Part shown: piece after piece, positions 1 to 7,745 of the stretch
How the letters are laid out: each line of letters starts with the position of its first letter
Position numbering within the stretch: the first letter of the stretch is position 1
Source of the DNA: Providencia rettgeri
GTDB lineage: Bacteria; Pseudomonadota; Gammaproteobacteria; Enterobacterales; Enterobacteriaceae
DNA length: 64,000 bases
Assembly (NCBI RefSeq): GCF_041075285.1
Contig: NZ_CP163512.1
Location: forward strand, 310,001-374,000
Direction of reading: 5' to 3'
Notes under the pieces: generated by a model
Database searches by the model: none
What the model was told of the DNA's origin: nothing
Seen by the model: only the letters and a program-made list of their open reading frames with translations
Position numbers and translations under genes: made by a program

Positions 1-131
1 TCCATATCTTTATATTCAGGATAACGTGTTGGATCGTCAGCTTTTTCTTTTCCTATAGCAGCTAGCTCTCCACTGGTAAACCAGAGCTTGGGCGCATTAT
101 CCATTTCAGTTAGTTGTTTTTTATCAGTCAT
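1..131 (-). CDS. N-terminus of an unidentified phage-like gene, cut by window edge
   Basis: An open frame begins with ATG at 131 on the minus strand and runs off the left edge after about 43 codons. It reads MTDKKQLTEMDN, then a W-F-T-S-x-E-L-A stretch. That stretch recalls the start of the Mu-type DNA-binding domain shared by MuA transposases and the Mu c repressor (W-x-x-A-x-E-L-A), but the residues after it do not match well, so the family is open. It is divergent from the Ner/Nlp-like gene at 269, and phage Mu has the same c/ner divergence. Too little sequence is present to assign a function. Confidence 0.45.
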   Translation of the reverse strand, partial: MTDKKQLTEMDNAPKLWFTSGELAAIGKEKADDPTRYPEYKDM

Positions 132-268
132 GATTTTTATAAATCCCATACATATCAAAAGGATAAAATAACCGCACTAGAAAGATGTTAAAATCATAAA
201 GATATCTATTGATAATTCCCTTTAATTGGTTTTTAATAGACGAGGAATTAAACAGTGGAGTTATTACT

Positions 269-553
269 ATGTCTAACCCTGTAGCATCTCAAAAAAAGCC
301 CCGAAAAGGAAGCGCTGCGGATTGGCACCGTGCGGATATTGTGGCGGCTTTGCATAAAAAAGGGGTCACACTAGCGCAATTATCTCGTGAGCATGGTCTT
401 TCTTCTCGGACGTTAAATAATGCGCTAGAGAGAGCGTACCCAAGAGCTGAACAGATCATTGCGGATGTTATTGGCACGGCTCCTGAAACAATATGGCCGA
501 GTCGTTACATCAATAAACCATCCTCTAATAATCATAGAAGGTCATTGAAATAG
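269..553 (+). CDS. Ner/Nlp (SfsB) family winged-helix DNA-binding regulator
   Basis: This 94-residue protein has the Ner/Nlp signature: a W-H-x-A-D-I-V-A-A-L-x-K-x-G block, then L-A-Q-L-S-R-E-H-G-L-S (helix-turn-helix), then A-E-Q-I-I-A-D-V-I-G and a P-E-x-I-W-P-S-R-Y ending. Ner is the early negative regulator of Mu-like phages. Nlp/SfsB homologues are chromosomal activators of sugar genes. The ATG at 269 is chosen because GTGGAG sits 8 bases upstream; an upstream in-frame start at 209 would only add a non-conserved hydrophobic leader. With a divergent Mu-like fragment to its left, a phage-derived regulator of this island is the likeliest role. Confidence 0.8.
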   Translation: MSNPVASQKKPRKGSAADWHRADIVAALHKKGVTLAQLSREHGLSSRTLNNALERAYPRAEQIIADVIGTAPETIWPSRYINKPSSNNHRRSLK

Positions 554-651
554 CCTAAATATTTACCCTTGCCTATCGATAAGGCATTGCACCCATTCTA
601 GCGTCAATACCATGGAAAAACCCCTTAATTCATTTAATTGAAGGAACAGTC

Positions 652-993
652 ATGTCTATCAAAAATAAATTGCAAAAAATCCGAGAAGAAAACGAAGCAA
701 AAGGATTAAATGATCCAGCTTTATTTAAACAGCGTTTGTTCAACGGTGGCTTTGGATTAGCTAAAACCTTTTGGCTATTTTGGTTTTTACCGATTTTATT
801 CTTAAATATCGTTGAATTTTTTATTACTAAAAAGGTGACATTGAATAAAGTAGAAGCATTGATTCTTATTTGGGATGTTTGCTGTTTTTACTTTATCGTG
901 AAAATACCGAATCGTCGTGCTTGGTATTACGCGGCGTTGGTTGTGATTGCACTCGATATATTAGCAGGGATCATAGTGAATTTTCTGCTGTAA
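652..993 (+). CDS. Small membrane protein, three predicted helices
   Basis: This 113-residue protein has a charged N-terminus (about residues 1-35, rich in K, E and N) followed by three hydrophobic segments, at about residues 38-57, 68-84 and 91-113. No catalytic motif is visible. A GAAGGA ribosome site lies 6-7 bases before the ATG. The next gene, a lipoprotein, begins 9 bases after its stop codon, so the two are probably co-transcribed and may act together at the envelope. I do not recognise the family. Confidence 0.65.
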   Translation: MSIKNKLQKIREENEAKGLNDPALFKQRLFNGGFGLAKTFWLFWFLPILFLNIVEFFITKKVTLNKVEALILIWDVCCFYFIVKIPNRRAWYYAALVVIALDILAGIIVNFLL

Positions 994-1002
994 GGTGACA
1001 AT

Positions 1003-1320
1003 GTGAAAATGAAACTTAACCAGTGGATGAAATTAATCATATTAACGGCGATGGTTGGTTTAACAGGATGTAATGAGAGTACCGTTAATTGTAATAGTGA
1101 TGGTGCAAAAGCATTAGCGTTACAAGTGGTCAATCAACATGTCGGTTGGGCGATGTATGAGCAGCTTGAGAATGTGCGAACGCAACGTCAAAATACACAA
1201 CGAGGCGTTTATCTCTGTGCTGCGGAAGCAACAGGAAAAGCAGGCTCTGTCACGGTAATTTATTCCGTGCAGCTCACGGATGATAAAAAAAGTTTTGTTG
1301 TTACGTTACTCAACGGTTAA
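1003..1320 (+). CDS. Small exported lipoprotein
   Basis: The 105-residue product starts with a basic stretch, a hydrophobic core and an L-T-G-C lipobox with the cysteine near residue 23, so it should be lipidated and anchored facing the periplasm. The mature part is about 80 residues, has two further cysteines (N-C-N and Y-L-C-A) that could pair, and ends in a beta-rich stretch. GTG at 1003 is preferred because AAGG at 992-995 is spaced 7 bases from it and 13 from the ATG at 1009. It follows the membrane protein gene closely. Family not recognised; an entry-exclusion-like or inhibitor role is possible but unproven. Confidence 0.65.
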   Translation: MKMKLNQWMKLIILTAMVGLTGCNESTVNCNSDGAKALALQVVNQHVGWAMYEQLENVRTQRQNTQRGVYLCAAEATGKAGSVTVIYSVQLTDDKKSFVVTLLNG

Positions 1321-1601
1321 TTGCTATGCCAGCCTATTATTAGGTTGGCATTTTACCCTTTGACGCTTCCATTCTTTCATTCACTTTCCACATCAATATT
1401 CCCCCGCCATAAATAAAAATCACGGTACGTATATCAAAATAGCAATGATGGCTAAATGCATGTAACTACCTGATTATTAATAACAAATAACTTGTTTTTA
1501 CTAGTGGTTATGGTAAAATATTAGCATGGCACTATACCCAAAATATGATTGGGTTGTGCTTAACAGTTTATTTCTACTTTTTTATTTAAAGGCCACTTTA
1601 T

Positions 1602-2036
1602 ATGACTATTCATCAGTCAGGGCTACGCTTGCCTATCGCACAAGCTTTTAGCCAATTATTATTACATGAACTGAATAATTCAGTGATTAACTCCGCGATT
1701 GATTTAACCACTGTTAGGGCGGTTACCTTAAATTTTCGAGACCCATTGTATAGTGCTGAAACAGGAGGTTTCCATCCTGTCGAAATACGTTTGTTACGGC
1801 TGCATGAGCAATGGCAGTTTGATTATGTGACAGATTTTTCATACATGGGAAGCTATTATCCTGAGCTTGAAAAGGAACTCGATATTTGTTGGTCGCAGGG
1901 TTATATCTATCATTTTTTGATGGGGGATATTGATGAAGAAGAGGGCGGAGCAATGTTTGAACTGTGGCAACGTAATTTTATTCAATACCACAAAATGAAA
2001 TGTTATGAAGTCAGTATTCAGTGGGAAACACACTAA
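1602..2036 (+). CDS. DUF2787 family protein
   Basis: This 144-residue protein matches DUF2787, a domain of unknown function found mostly on integrative elements of gammaproteobacteria. Recognisable blocks are F-N-F-R-D-P-x-Y-S-A-E-x-G-G-F-H-P-V-E-I-R near residue 45, F-D-Y-V-T-D-F-S-Y near residue 75, and Y-P-E-L-x-x-E-L-D near residue 88. There is no signal peptide or membrane segment, so it is probably cytosolic. The next gene, a papain-like peptidase, begins about 70 bases downstream on the same strand, and the pair may be one unit. Function unknown. Confidence 0.8.
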   Translation: MTIHQSGLRLPIAQAFSQLLLHELNNSVINSAIDLTTVRAVTLNFRDPLYSAETGGFHPVEIRLLRLHEQWQFDYVTDFSYMGSYYPELEKELDICWSQGYIYHFLMGDIDEEEGGAMFELWQRNFIQYHKMKCYEVSIQWETH

Positions 2037-2106
2037 TTAAGTAAAAAATAATACCAGCGCTGGTGATCTCATTAAGTACAGTACAATCAATAGAAGGTTT
2101 GAGTTG

Positions 2107-2628
2107 ATGTTGATACCGTCCAAGCAAGGGGATTTAGATTGCCTCTGTGGGATTTACAGTCTGGTCAATATGGGTACATGGTTCTATGGAGACCGCATAA
2201 AACCCCGCCCACTATTTAACTATCTATTACGGGAATACAGTGAATACTGGTCACTGTACAAGTGTTTAACCCAAGGTATTGATATTCCTGAAATGGATTA
2301 CTTGATTAAGCGCCTAACCTCAAAATACCCATCACAAGCCCCTCTACACGTCACCACGCCATTTCGTTACAAAGATGGACTTACAACACAAAAAATAATG
2401 TCTGCCTGTCAGGTGTTCTTAGACGCTCATACAACGTCACGTCGGCTTATTCTTCTGGGTGATCAGTGGCATTGGTCGCTGGTGGAGCATATGGACAGTG
2501 AATATCTCTATTTCTTTGATAGCCACCAGCAAGAGAAAGTGAGCTGCACCAGCTATGGATTAAGAGGTAACAAAGTACGGCGGTTGTATAGTGAATCTGT
2601 TTATTTTGTTGAAATATCACCTTTATAA
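2107..2628 (+). CDS. Papain-fold cysteine peptidase-like protein
   Basis: This 173-residue protein shows the order of a papain-fold triad. There is an N-terminal cysteine in D-C-L-C-G-I-Y-S (C12 or C14), a histidine in Q-W-H-W-S-L-V-E, and about 17 residues later an aspartate in Y-F-F-D-S-H. A glutamine (Q7) precedes the cysteine and could form the oxyanion hole. ATG 2107 is used; TTG at 2104 is also possible with the AAGG at 2094. There is no signal peptide. It lies downstream of a DUF2787 gene. Length and motif layout fit a small C39/C70-like peptidase or transglutaminase-like fold; the substrate cannot be read from sequence. Confidence 0.55.
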   Translation: MLIPSKQGDLDCLCGIYSLVNMGTWFYGDRIKPRPLFNYLLREYSEYWSLYKCLTQGIDIPEMDYLIKRLTSKYPSQAPLHVTTPFRYKDGLTTQKIMSACQVFLDAHTTSRRLILLGDQWHWSLVEHMDSEYLYFFDSHQQEKVSCTSYGLRGNKVRRLYSESVYFVEISPL

Positions 2629-2633
2629 ATAGG

Positions 2634-3230
2634 TTATTTTTTCAATGTATTTAACTTTTTAAGTTTATTAATGACCGATTGAGTATCTAGCAAATATAAA
2701 ATATCTAACGGTGTCCATGTTGTAATATTTCTTTCATCAAAATTATTATTGAATATATAGGGAGGAATGAAACACTTTGTTTTAGTCATGGATTTGGCAA
2801 TTGATTTTAGTTCTCCTTCGATTATTTTCTTTTCTTTACTATCAGGAAGTGTTTCAAATTCGTTTTTAAGAATGAAAATGTTTTTGTTTAAAACACATTC
2901 TTTCCAAATGGTTTTAAACGTATTTATTAATAATTTTGCATTGTCATTTTTAGACTCAATAACTGCGGTAATATAATAATAATCGATAACATTCATAATT
3001 GTTTGGCTGAAAATTCGTCCTGTGGCTTTTTCTCTTTCCATCATGTCATCATGACCAAAATGAACACAGATTTCTCTCAATCTTGTTTTATTTTTATCAT
3101 GCATGTTAATGGTGAATGGTGCGCCTAATTTTTTCAGTCTATTCTCTCTGCTTGTTTTTGCCCTTTTGCAATTATCTTCCTTTTTATTTTCTTGTTCTAT
3201 CTTCTTTCTCTGACCTATTTTTCCAGACAT
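2634..3230 (-). CDS. Putative DNA-binding repressor/copy-control protein of the element
   Basis: This 198-residue, very basic protein has a lysine/arginine-rich N-terminus (residues 1-40). A segment follows that could be a ribbon-helix-helix: a short strand F-T-I-N-M, a helix around T-R-L-R-E-I-C, and a second helix F-S-Q-T-I-M-N-V-I-D. The rest is helical with no known motif. The ATG at 3230 is chosen because GGAG is spaced 7 bases before it. The gene faces away from alpA, and the 180 bases between them carry five TGTGAC-type repeats, as expected for a regulator or initiator that binds its own promoter region. The family is not recognised. Confidence 0.55.
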   Translation of the reverse strand: MSGKIGQRKKIEQENKKEDNCKRAKTSRENRLKKLGAPFTINMHDKNKTRLREICVHFGHDDMMEREKATGRIFSQTIMNVIDYYYITAVIESKNDNAKLLINTFKTIWKECVLNKNIFILKNEFETLPDSKEKKIIEGELKSIAKSMTKTKCFIPPYIFNNNFDERNITTWTPLDILYLLDTQSVINKLKKLNTLKK

Positions 3231-3244
3231 TAGATGCTCCATTT

Positions 3245-3425
3245 TGTGACAGTCATGTAGTTCTCATGAGTTTAGTAAAAACACCCAATAATTGTGACGG
3301 TCATACATTACGGTGATTTTTATGTGTGACCGTCACTAATATTTTAAAGAATTTTAGCAGGTTTAGTCCAGAAAATCACTGTGACCGTCACTTAATCCGC
3401 CTTTTGGCCTTTTGTGACTATCACA
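3245..3425. repeat. Five TGTGAC-N-GTCA repeats (iterons or operators)
   Basis: Five copies of an 11-base near-palindrome TGTGACNRTCA begin at 3245, 3293, 3325, 3380 and 3413. The 3325 and 3380 copies are identical (TGTGACCGTCA). They fill the region between the divergent repressor-like gene (ending its start at 3230) and alpA (3485). Spacing is 48, 32, 55 and 33 bases. This layout fits cooperative operators, or iterons of a replication origin lying next to the Rep gene. Confidence 0.75.
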
Positions 3426-3484
3426 ATCGATCATTTTTTATGGTTGTAAAGAGTAACTCCATAAACTGACAGGAGTTATGTCTC

Positions 3485-3682
3485 ATGCAACACGAACACT
3501 TTTTAACGATTAAGCAAGTTTTAGAAATCACTCAGGTTTCACGCGCGACCTTATACCGTTGGATAAAGGCAGGCGATTTTCCTGCGCAATATTCATTGAC
3601 TGCATCTGGTCGCTCGGTTCGTTGGAAAGCGAGCGAAATAGTTCAATGGTGTGAAAAATGCGTAAAAAAGGAGGGGCAATAA
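3485..3682 (+). CDS. alpA: AlpA-family excisionase/transcriptional regulator
   Basis: The 65-residue protein is a MerR-type winged helix-turn-helix of the AlpA family. It has L-T-I-K-Q-V-L-E-I-T near residue 8, then V-S-R-A-T-L-Y-R-W-I-K-A-G-D-F-P, then G-R-S-V-R-W and W-C-E-K near the end. AlpA proteins of P4-like satellites and integrative elements activate the integrase or act as recombination directionality factors. It sits just downstream of the TGTGAC repeats and starts the replication gene run. The usual integrase partner is probably the damaged gene at 13.7-15.0 kb. Confidence 0.85.
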   Translation: MQHEHFLTIKQVLEITQVSRATLYRWIKAGDFPAQYSLTASGRSVRWKASEIVQWCEKCVKKEGQ

Positions 3683-3684
3683 TT

Positions 3685-3780
3685 ATGTGGATCTATAAGC
3701 CTGTTATAACCCCTTTATATGATTATATAGAGAATAATAATATTCAAGTGAGTAATGGGGGTAGCTATGTCTACCCTTAA
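3685..3780 (+). CDS. 31-residue leader-like ORF overlapping rep start
   Basis: A 31-codon frame starts with ATG at 3685, preceded by a strong AAGGAGGGG at 3668-3676 that lies inside the end of alpA. It ends at TAA 3780, 14 bases inside the rep gene (ATG 3767). The product begins MWIYKPVITPLYDY and has no known family. The strong ribosome site and the overlap suggest that its translation is coupled to rep and may set Rep level, as short leader ORFs do in small replicons. It could also be a plain artefact of a good ribosome site. Confidence 0.4.
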   Translation: MWIYKPVITPLYDYIENNNIQVSNGGSYVYP

Positions 3781-4873
3781 ACCTAATATTGATAATTTGA
3801 ATAAATCAATCGCTATTCCTCATGAATTAGGTCATTACGAAATGATGCATAGAATAGATAAACTTAGTATTGTAGGTGATCTTGAAATTGATGATACCGA
3901 TGAATTGTTCGATAGATTAAATAAGATGAAAGGCAGTCGTTTTTATTCAATTAGAAGAAGAAAAACGAAAAGTAAATATATTAAGAAACTTTATCGCTAT
4001 CAAATTAAGGTAGGAAATATATGTAATCCGAAGCAAGTATTTATGATTTATTATATGCCGACGGAAATGGATTTTAAGAAAACAGATAAATATGAAGGAA
4101 GAGGTGCTGTTAGATTTGAATTTAGTCCTCAACATTTTACTGTTGATGATATTAATAAATTAGTTCTTTATTTAGGAAAGAAGAAGCGCCTAGGTAAGTA
4201 TCTGTATAAAATATTGAAAAGCGCATGGGTGACTCGCATTGATTATGCTTTAGACATATATGATATGCGTCTCTCAGACTATCATATTGGATTTAAAGGG
4301 GCATGTTGTGGCGAACGTTATTCAAGTGAAGACGAGTTTCAAGGGCAACGGCTTGGTAGCAATAAATCAGAGTATCACGCCTCTTGCTATGAGAAGCTGG
4401 ATGTTGGTGATGACTTAGACACTTTACATGATAAAGATCTACAACTGATAATCACTAATTGGCGCGAAATACAGGATTACCGCCGCTTCCTGCGCTTAGA
4501 AGTTCGTTATAAACCGAGAAGTAAGGCGCTTTTATTACGAGATATTCACAATCTTCACAATTTGCTGGAACGTATTGCGTTCTATCAAAAGCCACTGTGT
4601 ACCAAAGAAGGGGATTTAGATTGGGAGTTGTTACTGTCGGGCATGATATTACCTGAGCTACGCGATTATGTAAATAAAACCAACCCAAAGGAGGCTAAAA
4701 AGATCTTAAAACGTCTAGATAATAGATTGAAAAACAATCAAGTTGATCTTTTCGATAAAGATGAAATTTGGTACGACTTTCATTTATTGGTTGAGAAGCT
4801 CGGCATTCTTGGCAATGATGCTCTTTGGCAGAAGAGTTTGCGTGAAGAATGGGCTCGCAAACACGGTTATTAG
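3767..4873 (+). CDS. Replication initiation protein, Rep_trans / phage gpII-X (RstA)-like
   Basis: The 368-residue protein resembles initiators of rolling-circle replicons and filamentous-phage satellites. It has V-R-F-E-F-S-P near residue 115, W-V-T-R-I-D-Y-A-L-D-I near residue 155, a glycine/serine stretch Q-R-L-G-S-N-K-S with Y-E-K about 10 residues later, and F-L-R-L-E-V-R-Y-K near residue 240. These correspond to the conserved blocks of Rep_trans/RstA-type proteins. A catalytic tyrosine cannot be assigned by eye. ATG 3767 is preferred over 3755 because GGGGG precedes it at a good distance. It follows alpA and precedes a polymerase-like gene, so this is the replication module of the element. 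Confidence 0.7.
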   Translation: MSTLKPNIDNLNKSIAIPHELGHYEMMHRIDKLSIVGDLEIDDTDELFDRLNKMKGSRFYSIRRRKTKSKYIKKLYRYQIKVGNICNPKQVFMIYYMPTEMDFKKTDKYEGRGAVRFEFSPQHFTVDDINKLVLYLGKKKRLGKYLYKILKSAWVTRIDYALDIYDMRLSDYHIGFKGACCGERYSSEDEFQGQRLGSNKSEYHASCYEKLDVGDDLDTLHDKDLQLIITNWREIQDYRRFLRLEVRYKPRSKALLLRDIHNLHNLLERIAFYQKPLCTKEGDLDWELLLSGMILPELRDYVNKTNPKEAKKILKRLDNRLKNNQVDLFDKDEIWYDFHLLVEKLGILGNDALWQKSLREEWARKHGY

Positions 4874-5244
4874 TAGCCTGTATCACGGGTAATGGTGTTG
4901 GGTCGCTGCGGCGGTATAGTGTGGCGACTCAACATATAACAATATTATGTATATATATCAATGCTGGTTACCAGCATAACAGCAAGTTTAGCAAGCATCA
5001 TAAGCATAATGTATATGAATAATAACGTTATCTATATATGGCTATAGCGTGGGGATATTGGGGTTAGCTATTTTCGCCTAGACCGCGAGTTGTTCGTCTT
5101 AACAGATCGTTTTGAGTAGCTGGCACCGGTATTTGACGCTTTCTCGGTTTTTCTAATCACCTACTAAAAAATGGGGTTAGCGGTAACCCCATTAAAAATG
5201 CATTTGCGTAATTCAATTTACTATTAACAACATGGTAAATTGAA
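4874..5244. other. Intergenic region with palindromes, candidate origin
   Basis: These 371 bases lie between rep and the polymerase-like gene and hold no convincing ORF. Three inverted repeats stand out: TGCTGGTTACCAGCA at 4963-4977; GGGGTTA-GCGG-TAACCCC at 5173-5190; and TTCAATTTAC at 5212-5221, paired with GTAAATTGAA at 5235-5244 directly before the next start codon. The middle is very AT-rich (TATATATAT runs). This is what a nicking or origin region of a small replicon looks like, but no nick site is proven. Confidence 0.45.
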
Positions 5245-6747
5245 ATGACAGCATATATCACCAAAGATAACATTCTTGTTACAGAAGCTACAGTTGAAGC
5301 CTATAAAGCGATTGTTTTGAGTGTTCCCTTTGATAAGACCGTCGATCAACGTCAAAAATCTAAATATCACCGTGCAATTGCTTTGTTCTTACAGCATATT
5401 ATCTGCAGTGCGACAGTTAGCAAAAATACGAAGAAAAAAGCGAGGCTTAAAGGAAATAAAAAATGGACGTACTCTGTGCCATTTCCTGCTGAACTAGGGA
5501 AAGAGAAATTCCCTATGATTTTTAAGCAAAGTCGTGATTTAGGCTTAGAACGCGGTTTAGAGTGCTTAGAACAAGCTAAAATTATTAAAATTATCCAACA
5601 TAGCTATGGAACCCATAAGTGCCGAGAATTTGCTTTATCTAAAAGTGTCCTTAAAGCCTTATTTCCCGGTAAACGAAAGGATTATCTTAAACGTACAGAT
5701 CGCTATACCTATTTGACGAATATTTTTGATAAACGTAAGAAACCCGAAACACTGTATAAACTGATGTTAAAAAGCTCTTACAACGTAAAGCCGCCTAAGC
5801 ATAAACTAGCGATTGAAAATGACAATTTTAGACAGCGTATTATCAGTGCGTATCAACAACTCGAAGCATTACCTATCAACCTTGATAAACTACAAGCATA
5901 TTGTAATGACCATCCTACCGCAAAGAATAAGAGCTTTTATTTTAATTTTATCTCTCATTTGATGGAGGTGGGCGTCAAGATAATTAGCAAAACGCCATTG
6001 ATTATTGAATATCGACAAGCGTATAAAACCGCCAAAGTGGGTAGCCGTTCTTTTGAGATAGGTACAGGCTTTCAATATTTACCCAGCAAGATGAAATGGG
6101 CATGTTTAGCCAACGGGTACAATTATGATATTAAAGGGTGTCAGTTAGCTATCTTAGAGCAAGAATTCAAGAAATATGGAATTAGCACTGATTCGCTATC
6201 AGTATTAAGTGATTCTAATATCCAAAAAGTATTTAATGTAGGTAAAAGTTTCATCAAAATTATTCGTTATGGCACGATTTTTAGTGCAGGTCAGGTCAGC
6301 CTATCATCTCGCGGGAATATGGTGAAAAAGCTGAGGAAGCGGAAAAAGAATTATTCCGATGATTTTGTGTCAGAGATGCTGGAATATTGGAAATTAGAAA
6401 CAACAGAGCTTCGCGAAAGCATAAATCAACTCCTTGACGAGTATCTAAAAACGGGAAAGAAAAATAAGTATGGGCTTTCTGTCGTGAATGCGGTTGGGCA
6501 GCCATTCAATACCACAATGCGAAAAATAAAAAACAAGGAGTGGAAGGCGTGGCGTAGTGATGTGATGCGACGTAAGCTACTCGCTCACATGATTCAAGGG
6601 CTAGAAAGCCGTGCAGTCTATGATTATGTAAGCGCCCATAGCGGTGTTTGTGCGCTAGAACATGATGGATTTGTGAGTTTGCATGAGCTGTCTGATGGTG
6701 ATTGGCAGCATGAGTATTTGGAGATTGTGTTGAAACATGGTTGTTAG
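5245..6747 (+). CDS. Divergent family-A polymerase-like protein
   Basis: The 500-residue protein carries the landmarks of the Pol I/T7 polymerase fold in the right order. Around residues 270-305 an F-Q-Y-L-P stretch is followed by motif A (N-Y-D295-I-K-G-C-Q-L-A-I-L), matching P-N-L-Q-N-I-P and D-Y-S-Q-I-E-L-R. Motif B is K334-S-F-I-K338-I-I-R-Y342-G-T-I-F346, with the RxxxKxxx(F/Y)GxxY spacing of the O-helix. QG at 451-452 and H473-D474-G475 (motif C, L-E-H-D-G-F) follow. The exonuclease domains of Pol I are absent; the first 200 residues are basic and unassigned. No ribosome site is visible, and a 10-base-pair inverted repeat ends exactly at the ATG. Together with Rep it probably replicates the element. 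RNA polymerase or primase activity is not excluded. Confidence 0.65.
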   Translation: MTAYITKDNILVTEATVEAYKAIVLSVPFDKTVDQRQKSKYHRAIALFLQHIICSATVSKNTKKKARLKGNKKWTYSVPFPAELGKEKFPMIFKQSRDLGLERGLECLEQAKIIKIIQHSYGTHKCREFALSKSVLKALFPGKRKDYLKRTDRYTYLTNIFDKRKKPETLYKLMLKSSYNVKPPKHKLAIENDNFRQRIISAYQQLEALPINLDKLQAYCNDHPTAKNKSFYFNFISHLMEVGVKIISKTPLIIEYRQAYKTAKVGSRSFEIGTGFQYLPSKMKWACLANGYNYDIKGCQLAILEQEFKKYGISTDSLSVLSDSNIQKVFNVGKSFIKIIRYGTIFSAGQVSLSSRGNMVKKLRKRKKNYSDDFVSEMLEYWKLETTELRESINQLLDEYLKTGKKNKYGLSVVNAVGQPFNTTMRKIKNKEWKAWRSDVMRRKLLAHMIQGLESRAVYDYVSAHSGVCALEHDGFVSLHELSDGDWQHEYLEIVLKHGC

Positions 6748-6978
6748 TAGTGAATTAAAATTAATTTCTTGGAATTCGTTTGCGCTTTCTCTGTGGCACA
6801 GAATCATGCTTAATTAAGTGGCAGTTCTGTGCCAAAAGCGGAAGTTGGAATGTCAGCAACACTCTAAAAGTTGACGGTTCGTTTGATGACGATAATCATT
6901 TTTATGCTGGCTCCCGCGGATGATTATTGCCTGAAAACTATCAGTAAGAGCCAGAATAGTCTCGCATGCCTAGGGACG

Positions 6979-7677
6979 TTACTTACAACTATCAATTCCG
7001 CAGACTTGCCCTTCCATGAACATGGACTCATCTTTGGTTTCTTCCCAAACTTGTCTCAAGGTGTTCAAAAAATTTGCAGCTGACTGGGCGCCACTAATTG
7101 CATATTTGTTGTTGATTACGAAAAGAGGCACACCATTTGCGCCTATCGCGCGCGCTTTGGCCTCGTCGTCATCAACAGAGCTTCTGAATACAGGGTTTTC
7201 GAGGGCGATTTCAGCCAGTGGCTTTGTCATACCAACTTCAACCGCCAGCGCAATCAGTTCATTACGATCAAAAATAGAACGTCCTTCAGTCGTGGCTGCA
7301 AAAAATAATCTTTCTGACATCTGATCGCCAAGGCCTGATTCACGCGCAGCAGCTGCGAGAGCATGCGCTTCACGTGTATCCCCGAAAAGCATGGTGTCAA
7401 AGTTATAAATTAACCCTTCCGATTTTCCTGTACTTTCAATCTGGTTCATCATTAACTCTGCGGCATGCTCACCACCAAACTTCTGATATAATGCCGACCT
7501 GAATGGAATTGGAGGATGGTCACTCGCAATACGATAGCTGTGATGATGTACATCAACCTGTTTCGAGTGTTCAAACTCTTCCAGACTCTTTTCAAATCGC
7601 TTTTTAGCGATCCAACACCACGGACAGACATAATCAGACCAGACATCTACTGAGATTCGGGGCATTAATGATTTCAT
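6979..7677 (-). CDS. FrnE-like DsbA-family dithiol-disulfide oxidoreductase
   Basis: This 232-residue protein has the FrnE (COG2761) layout: V-D-V-W-S-D-Y-V-C-P-W-C-W-I at residues 10-23 with the C-P-W-C redox site, a helical insert with G-E-x-H-A-A-E-x-M, and a cis-proline in G-V-P-L-F-V-I near residue 184. There is no signal peptide, so it acts in the cytosol on thiols or disulfides, and homologues support oxidative-stress resistance. It ends in a C-G-I-D-S-C-K tail, a second C-x-x-x-C pair. The neighbours on both strands are redox and electrophile genes of one higher-GC cassette. M at 7665 is an alternative start. Confidence 0.85.
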   Translation of the reverse strand: MKSLMPRISVDVWSDYVCPWCWIAKKRFEKSLEEFEHSKQVDVHHHSYRIASDHPPIPFRSALYQKFGGEHAAELMMNQIESTGKSEGLIYNFDTMLFGDTREAHALAAAARESGLGDQMSERLFFAATTEGRSIFDRNELIALAVEVGMTKPLAEIALENPVFRSSVDDDEAKARAIGANGVPLFVINNKYAISGAQSAANFLNTLRQVWEETKDESMFMEGQVCGIDSCK

Positions 7678-7745
7678 TTTGTACTCTGATGATATATGAC
7701 AGGTAAAGTAAAATGCCCGGATTTATATTATCCGGGCTGACTTAA

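Noticed and set aside
289..477. Minus-strand open frame inside the Ner/Nlp-like gene
   Set aside because: It is fully antisense to a gene with clear family motifs and has no ribosome site.
3245..3425. CRISPR array
   Set aside because: The five repeats are 11 bases with irregular 32-55 base spacing and no cas genes; operators or iterons fit better.
7016..7324. Plus-strand frame inside the FrnE-like gene
   Set aside because: Antisense to a gene with a clear CPWC thioredoxin-fold motif; no independent support.
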